Below are positions 19,754-26,600 of a stretch of 28,983 bases of DNA, piece by piece. The notes beneath the pieces are model-generated. The model saw nothing but the letters and a program-made list of their open reading frames with translations, did not search any database and had not been told where the DNA came from. The position numbers were made by a program, and so were the translations under genes. This stretch comes from Paulinella micropora (lineage: Eukaryota > Cercozoa > Imbricatea > Euglyphida): assembly GCA_009731375.1 (NCBI GenBank), contig BJOX01000313.1, forward strand, positions 238,512 to 267,494. Reading direction: 5' to 3'. Position 1 is the first letter of the stretch; each line of letters begins with the position of its first letter.

Positions 19754-20080
19754 AAAATGTGGAAAGACAGTAATTTGGTACTGGGCATGACATGGGCATG
19801 GCCGGGATCGGTTTTATCTGGTCAGGCCCCCGACTAGCTTCGTGTAGGCATCACCCCCGGATAGCCGGTAAAAAGTACCTTTTCCTGGTGACAGGTGCAC
19901 CAGCTTGTTTTTCAGTATTATTTGTCCGGATTTGACCTGATGCCATTTTATTCCTGGTCTGTTGCCGTTTTCCTTTTTGGCTTCACTGAGCTAATACAAC
20001 GAGACATCATTCTCATTCTTGAGGACTGTGTTTGGTTGTATTACCGACTTTTTACGAGCTATCGTTGGGGGCATTACATT

Positions 20081-20098
20081 TGGAGTCCACATCACTAG
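20081..20098 (+). other. Candidate primer binding site
   Basis: TGGAGTCCACATCACTAG starts 2 nt after the LTR end. TGG pairs with the CCA end of a tRNA. The downstream bases do not give a recognisable T-loop complement, so the priming tRNA is unidentified and only the first 8-12 nt may pair. Confidence 0.45.
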
Positions 20099-20864
20099 GG
20101 TGATTTCTTTCTGCTTTGCCACACAGGCAACAGAGTGAATTTTCACTGACCTGTCTCACACGGGGACGTCAGACGAAAACAAATACTCCAACACAGCTCC
20201 CTCATAACTCTTTCACAAAACAAATAATTTGATTGGTCTCAAGCAGGTGTCTCGTACCCTCTAGCCCAATCAGTATCTGTGTGCTCACAAGGAGACATCA
20301 GATACAAACTCTCTGTCGTTCTTGCTGTTCTCACACAGAGACCAAGAAGAAGGAGGTGGACAGAAGAGTGAAGGAACACACACAAAACACAAACAAGCAT
20401 AGGGACAGGAGCACAACACTCTACCCTTCTAGTTTGTGCATTTATCTGCATTATCTCACACATACGTCAGAGTATTTTTGCAAATCTCTGATCGTTTTCT
20501 AAAGGTAGGTCTGAGAACCTATCCGACCGACTGTCGACTTCTCAAGGAGAGCTTTTCTAGCTTCTCTATTACTATCTGTGTGTAGGTCCAAGTGCCTCAT
20601 ACTAGATACAATATAGAAAAGAAGGAGGAGAAAGTAATCTGAGTAAGGAGAACAAGAAATCGGAGAAAGTCTCAAAGACTATTTTTCTCAAACAAAAACA
20701 AACATACAAACAGTGTTTCATAGAGGACAGGGAATCTTATCCTACCCTCTCTATTAGTTTCTCTCTTCACTAGTCAATCGACTGAAGGAGGAACAGAACA
20801 CAAACGAACAAAAACCAAACATAGGAGCTGACACTGTCCTCCTGTTGATCACTACTACGACATC
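20099..20864 (+). other. Retrotransposon leader (5' untranslated region)
   Basis: The 786 nt between the LTR end and the gag ATG carry short frames only, the longest about 89 codons with no motif. CA-rich and polypurine patches occur. AAAGGTAGGT near 20500 resembles a splice donor, so leader splicing is conceivable. Packaging signals would be expected here but cannot be located by eye. Confidence 0.5.
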
Positions 20865-23561
20865 ATGTCGACAGAGACCGCCGAAGTGAGTGAATTCTCG
20901 GAGGCAGATCAAAGAAGAGAAGAAGAAGAAGCAGGAGGAGGAGGAGGAAGAGGATTGAATGAAGGAGGAGGAGGAGGATTGAATGAAGGAGGAGGAGGAG
21001 ATGAAGGAGTAGGAGGAGGAGTAGAAGAGGGCTGGGATGATGAAGGAAGATATGGAGGAGACGAAGATGAAGGAGGATTTGAACAAGAAGAGACGGGAGG
21101 AGGAGGAGCATATGGTAATCCCTTACCACCTGCCTACACGGGAGGAGGAGGACGAAAAATGATCGACTTGATTCATAGTGATGGAGAGGAGATCACAGTG
21201 GAGGAACAACAGTGGGTGCAAGACCACTATGACCTCACTAAAGAAGAGTTTGATAACAAGATGGGGGTAGAGAAGGATACCTATGTGTGGATCCCTCAGG
21301 ATCAAAGAAGAGAGAAAAGTCGTGCTAAAAAGGATGTCTATATCCTATTATCAAACACAGCACAGCTCCTCGGCAAACTGGTCTCTGATCCAGAAGAGAG
21401 AAAGAAGATACAGCATATCAAGTTTGGGGACACACACACCCACCTTGAATTACTCGATGCTATCTTTGGGGTGTACACTCAAACCCTGATTTGGGAACGT
21501 ACATACGGCCCACGATGTGAGGGTTACCTCCAGTACACAAACCCAAGAGCAACGGCCAGATTCCTCGCGACTGGTCAGGAGGCAGTCGATGTAACAAAAA
21601 TGAAGACCAATCTGGGTTCGAAAAACTCGAGTGGCATATTTCATTTTTTTACAATGGAAATAAAGGCCTTGGAGGAGGGGAAGGCAGAGATGGAAAAAAG
21701 CATTAAGGCAGCAGGAGAAACTCATCCTGTGATTGATGAGTTAGAGAAGACCGACAGAGTTCTGACCAAGATCAGACTGTTGATGGGTGCGTTACTGCAC
21801 AAGGAGGCATGGAAGAGATGGATTCCTACCAAGGATCACTCTGTCCTTAAATCACTTAGTAACGCACCACCGGTCGCCAACAAAGCAGGTGTTGACCAAT
21901 ATGTGGAGAAATATAATTTTCTCAGATCTGCTTCTGAATTGGTGGCCTTTATCACTCATGCTCAAAAGCTGGTGATATCTGAGAAGAAGAAGGCGAAAGA
22001 GAATGAGGAGTTCGAGAAGACGATGAGACTGGAAAGAATGAAAGCAAAAGTGAGTGGTGCAAAGACACACCCTCCGACATATTTGACCCCACCAGCTCCT
22101 GCCCCACCAGCCCCTGCACCCTCGGGCTCAACTACGGTGGTGGTCACAAACACGGAGAAGAAGGACAGACAGAACATCATAAATGCCTTCAAGGGGAAGA
22201 AAGGAGGAGTGGCAAGTCTCATGCTATATGCCAAGACGAGCTCAGACAAAGACTCTGATGCTTCGCTTTTGAGCAAGCTCAAAGAGATCAATGCCTGCAT
22301 GAAGGCTTTTCCTTGCGACGAAACGCAGGAATACGAGGCCCTTGTTACTGTTTTTGACCAATCTCTAGTCTCGGAGGGATTTGATCTGACACAGTACAAG
22401 TTTTTGAGAAAGAAGGAGGAGATTAAGAGAAACAATGCAACAGGCCTAGACGCTCAGTGTGAACTGGCGGTGGCCACACTCATTTCATATTTTCAATCTC
22501 ATGGATACCAGCATCTCTGCACTGGTACTCTCATAGGATTTGAAATCTTTGAGACAGTGGCGATGAGTTTGAGGAGTGCTGTTGGCTTGGCGGCGACCCT
22601 TACGGAGGTAGTTTCCTCCTATGGGCTATTCTATGGCCGCAAGTCGATCATCCTCTATTTCTTTTCGGCGTTACACACAGTTAACCCGAGTAAGCTTACT
22701 CAGCTCATACAACAATGCTCGACGTTTAGCTCAGTGAAGTCCAAGAACTTCCTCGAGACACACGTGTTCGAAAATACGGTTCAAAGCGTTGCTCCGTCAG
22801 CACTGTTTCAAGAAGTGATGAGTGCATGCTCAAACATGGACTCGCTCACGGAGGCACATACGGCACAGGCAGGCGGTGTACCTGTTGGCGCACAAGCCAC
22901 GTACACAAACAGAGTTGCCGGTTGGAAGAGACAGAGAGAGCCAGACCTGAAGACCGCATGTTGGAGGTGGTTCGCGGGCTTGCAGTGTAAGGCACAGATG
23001 GAGAACAGAGACTGCTCTTTCAATCATGATAGGCAGAACCCAACAGCAAGGGCAAATTTTCTGAGCAGGACGGAAGGCAAGGAACCGGGCCTTTTCAATA
23101 TGCTTCAGATTGCCGCTGTGAACGAAGGTTGGTATGCCAATATGTGTGATGATGAGGAGTTACGAGAGGCAATCATTACCTACATGAAGAGGATGAAGGA
23201 GAAGAAGGAGGAAAGGGAGAGACAAAAGAACTTAAAGGCCTCTCAAAGAGGACGAGAAGGAGGAGCAGGAGCAGGAGGAGGAGGAGGAGGAGGAGGAGGA
23301 GGACGAGGACGAGGAACATGGAGAGGAGCCTCGAGGTGGCAGGGAACCCCTCAGAGAGGAAGAGGAGGAGGTCGGGGATATACCCCTTATGGAGGGAGAG
23401 CTGTTCGAGCTCCAGCCCCCCCACCCAGAGGAGGAGGAGGCTCGTGGGCAAGCTCCAACCCAAATTTCGGTCGAGCTCAGGCCTACAACACTGCCTCGGA
23501 GACCGATACGTCATCCTACCCGGACACTACTCAAGGTAATCGTTTCGAGGTGGTGGAATGA
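20865..23561 (+). CDS. gag: Gag-like polyprotein with CCCH zinc finger
   Basis: 898 codons from an ATG with A at -3, ending in UGA (23559-23561). Residues 1-95 are Glu/Gly-rich, encoded by GGA/GAA repeats. Residues 100-690 are a mostly helical, charged region with a Pro/Ala linker near 405-420; this is the expected capsid position, though I cannot match it to a capsid family. Cys699, Cys708, Cys717 and His721 form C-x8-C-x8-C-x3-H. This is a CCCH-type finger rather than the usual retroviral CCHC knuckle. Residues about 790-885 are Arg/Gly-rich (GRGRG, RGGGRG), typical of RNA binding. The protein should coat element RNA and build particles. It is followed in the same frame by Pol after the single UGA. 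Longer than usual Gag proteins. Confidence 0.88.
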   Translation: MSTETAEVSEFSEADQRREEEEAGGGGGRGLNEGGGGGLNEGGGGDEGVGGGVEEGWDDEGRYGGDEDEGGFEQEETGGGGAYGNPLPPAYTGGGGRKMIDLIHSDGEEITVEEQQWVQDHYDLTKEEFDNKMGVEKDTYVWIPQDQRREKSRAKKDVYILLSNTAQLLGKLVSDPEERKKIQHIKFGDTHTHLELLDAIFGVYTQTLIWERTYGPRCEGYLQYTNPRATARFLATGQEAVDVTKMKTNLGSKNSSGIFHFFTMEIKALEEGKAEMEKSIKAAGETHPVIDELEKTDRVLTKIRLLMGALLHKEAWKRWIPTKDHSVLKSLSNAPPVANKAGVDQYVEKYNFLRSASELVAFITHAQKLVISEKKKAKENEEFEKTMRLERMKAKVSGAKTHPPTYLTPPAPAPPAPAPSGSTTVVVTNTEKKDRQNIINAFKGKKGGVASLMLYAKTSSDKDSDASLLSKLKEINACMKAFPCDETQEYEALVTVFDQSLVSEGFDLTQYKFLRKKEEIKRNNATGLDAQCELAVATLISYFQSHGYQHLCTGTLIGFEIFETVAMSLRSAVGLAATLTEVVSSYGLFYGRKSIILYFFSALHTVNPSKLTQLIQQCSTFSSVKSKNFLETHVFENTVQSVAPSALFQEVMSACSNMDSLTEAHTAQAGGVPVGAQATYTNRVAGWKRQREPDLKTACWRWFAGLQCKAQMENRDCSFNHDRQNPTARANFLSRTEGKEPGLFNMLQIAAVNEGWYANMCDDEELREAIITYMKRMKEKKEERERQKNLKASQRGREGGAGAGGGGGGGGGGRGRGTWRGASRWQGTPQRGRGGGRGYTPYGGRAVRAPAPPPRGGGGSWASSNPNFGRAQAYNTASETDTSSYPDTTQGNRFEVVE

Positions 23562-23625
23562 CTGGAGGGGGAAGAAGAGAGGAAGGAGAAGACTGTGAAG
23601 TTTAACCCTAAAGTCACAGTGCTTT
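23559..23625 (+). promoter_or_regulatory. Candidate UGA readthrough site between gag and pol
   Basis: The gag stop is UGA followed by CUGGAG, and the same frame then stays open for at least 1807 codons. A 7-bp stem (ACTGTGA 23592-23598, TCACAGT 23614-23620, 15-nt loop) starts 30 nt downstream. UGA followed by C is the weakest general stop context in many eukaryotes, and UGA-CUA is a known readthrough type. CUG here is close to it but not identical. Trp is encoded by TGG throughout, so UGA is not reassigned. Confidence 0.6.
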
Positions 23626-26600
23626 CTAATGCTGTTGTGCAGACTGGGCCAACGCTTCCTCTATGTGAAAACAAAGATGTGGGTACACAGAGACTGCAGC
23701 CCCAAGGTAGTCTCATACCCGTTCATACAGCACGGTTACCAATGATAACTGATGCAAATAGGAAGGCGAGACTTGCGATGGAGGCGAGGAGGCCAATGGC
23801 AGACGTATCGCCTCGGCCAAGCAAACAACCACGAACAGACTCAATGTCTACGGTCGCGGCGGGTGGCGAGCAAAAAGACAATGTGTGTACTCAAGTACCA
23901 CAAGACAATGTCGCTCAAATAGTAAACGCACCAGTACCGCAGAATAATAAAAATGTTAATGAGGTGAAGCAGGAGGAGAAGAAGGAGGAGTTGAAAAACT
24001 TAGAGACAAGACTCCAAAATTTGGAACGTAAAGTTCTTGTTCTCGCAGCCAATATACACAGGCCCGATGCTCTGTGTTATACGGAACTTTATTGTGAAAC
24101 ATTGAAGACAATATTAAAAGTTGGTAATGATACGATGGCGAATATTAATATTGTCGGCAGGAAGTTTTTTAATCGATACCGGGACTGGGTGGACGGAAAT
24201 ATGAAAAAGTCAACGGGCACTCTCAAAGGAGTGAGCAGCCGGACGGATATCACGGGAATCATCACACTGACCTTTAAATTGAAATCCGCACGAGTATACC
24301 GTATGGACCTCTATGTCGTCCCCGGTTACCACGGGTCAATATTACTATCGTATGACCAATTGGCTACGATGGGGGCTGTGATTGATTGCGCCGCACGGCG
24401 AGTGATATATGGAGTAAAAAGAGGAGAAGAGAACGATATTGATCCCTTCAACGCTACTGACTCTTATGAGGCTTATGAGCTGAGTCTAGCGACGGATCAC
24501 AAAAAGATGGCCATCGCACATGAGGCACTTGAGGTGTACGTTCACCCCCATGTCGTAAGACCGGATGAACTGTCCTGGACCGACAATTGGGAATCCCAAG
24601 TGTGCACTGTCACAGTTCCGACATGCCATTGGGACAAAAAGTCTATTGATGACTTAATCGAGAAGCGAAAGGAGGAGATTATATGTGTCGCACAAAGAAG
24701 CCCGTCGTTGGCGAGATTCGCGGAAGGAGTAGGAACAGATGTCCATATTACTAACGGATACTGTTTCCATGCGAAAGTAGGAGAAGAAAAAAGGGAGGCG
24801 TTTGTACCAAGGAGAACGGGGCGAATCCCGGATACTCCACCAGAAACTATTAAAAGTTTTATTACTGATTTCTGGGGTGACGAGCCCACGTGGCCGCGTT
24901 CACTGTCTGAAGTGAAGAAATGCTTACGGACTTTATTCGAAAATAATAAGCCGTATACTATTATCCTGCCATATAATGAGAAGGCGATATGGGCGCAGGA
25001 AATAAGGGACCGGCTTATTGATCATCCTATACCGGTACCCTCTCGCAAGCAACAGCTAGTGGTGGCTTGTCGTATGGGAACTCGTGAGCAGAGCAGTGCA
25101 TACAAGCGGAAGCTCAGAGACCTCGACAAGTTGAAATTGATACCGCAAGCATTCACATGCTTTGATGGTTTTTACACCCGTAAAGCTCCTTTGCAATACG
25201 CGAGACTCATTGACATGCTGGTGGAGCTCGGTAAAGATGATGAGCCGGACACGGTCACGTATGAAAAGACGGGCCTAGATGATGTCTCGGAAGAGGACTT
25301 AGGCTTGGAGGAGGACAGAGAACCCCTCAAGCAACATAAGCAGATGTCTGATGAAGATTTTCAAGAGGCGGCGCGGAAAATATTGGAAGAAGGAGTAGGC
25401 ACGGAGAAGGAGAAGGAGCTTTTAAAAGCCAAATTAGAGGCGAACAAGGAAATTTTTGACCCTCCACATGCAGGTGGTGTCAAGCCTGAAGATTTCACTG
25501 CGGTTATTTACAAAATACCGGGTGCGGAGCCGTCACCGGCACCACGAAGGGCGAATTTGAGTATACATGAGGCGAAGATAGCGGAGGAGCTAGCAAGACA
25601 GCTGCTCAATGAGGACTTTATTGAGAGATCAACATCTCCAATAGTCTCACAACCGAGAATAGTGCCGAAGCCAGGAGGAGAATGGCGCCTGACAGTTAAC
25701 TATGCTCGTGTTAACAAGGTGCTGGAGGAAGAGAGAAATCCTCTCCCGACATTAGAAGAAGGAAGGAGAGTACTGCGGAATGCAAAATTCTATTCGGTCA
25801 TTGACCTTAAGAATGGCTTCTGGCAGATACCACTGGAGGAAAAGTCCAGATGGCTGACGGCGTTTGTGGTGGGTATGGAAATATACCAATGGAAAGTGCT
25901 TCCGATGGGCCTCAAGCAAGCCCCAGGACTTTTCCAGAAGGCGATGCAGAAGATGTTGAGCAGTCAGTACGATGATTTGTCTGACGGTGGCTTTATGAGA
26001 AGGCGGGGACAGAAGGCGGGAGAATATGCATTTTGCTATATCGATGACATTATCGTATACTCTAACACAATGGAGGAGCATATCGATCATTTGTCCGATA
26101 TATTCAGGCGCATCGGAGCTTTTGGCCTGAAGTGCAATCTAAAGAAGTGTCAACTTGCCAAGACGAGTGTGACATACTTAGGGTACGAGATCTCCCATAA
26201 TCGAGTCTCGATATCCAAAGAGAAGAGGGAGGAGATTATGAATCGACCGATACCGAAGAACCGCACTGAATTGCACTCATTCCTTGCGATGGCGCAATAC
26301 TATAGCCAGTTTATACCCGATTGGGGTGCAACACGGGCTAAAGTGGAGAAAATGATAGATTTTGGAGACTTTGAGAAGTGGGACGAAGAGGCTTTGCAAG
26401 CGTTTCATGCGCTCAAAGATCTCATTTACAAAGACCCGAAAGACGGAGGACTGGTGTTAACGATGCCCGACTTTACGAAACAATTCGTAGTCGATACAGA
26501 CGCATCTAAGTTTGCGATTGGGGCTGTATTACAACAAGAGGATGAGGAGAAGAAATTACGCCCAATCATGTTTATTAGTAGGAAGTTGTGTGCGGCGGAG

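Larger units (their letters stand above)
18394..20078 (+). repeat. Candidate 5' LTR, about 1.69 kb
   Basis: Begins TGTAACACCC and ends GCATTACA, giving the TG...CA termini and a 5-bp TGTAA/TTACA inverted repeat usual for Ty3/gypsy LTRs. A TGG-starting primer-site candidate begins 2 nt after the end. Three AATAAA motifs (18999, 19123, 19197) lie in the middle. The boundaries are inferred without the 3' LTR. The internal antisense protease-like ORF and tandem repeats make this LTR unusual, and a nested insertion cannot be excluded. Confidence 0.6.

Noticed and set aside
19770-19800. TTGGTACTGGGCATG as an alternative primer binding site
   Set aside because: It is not preceded by a CA-ending inverted terminus matching TGTAA, and it lies inside the antisense ORF region; the TTACA end at 20074-20078 fits better.
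20233-20502. 89-codon frame in the retrotransposon leader
   Set aside because: No motif, and the leader position between LTR and gag explains the DNA.
24840-25130. Methyltransferase-like or other enzymatic domain in the protease-RT spacer
   Set aside because: Only loose Trp/Pro spacing suggested it; no catalytic motif could be shown, so it is left unassigned.
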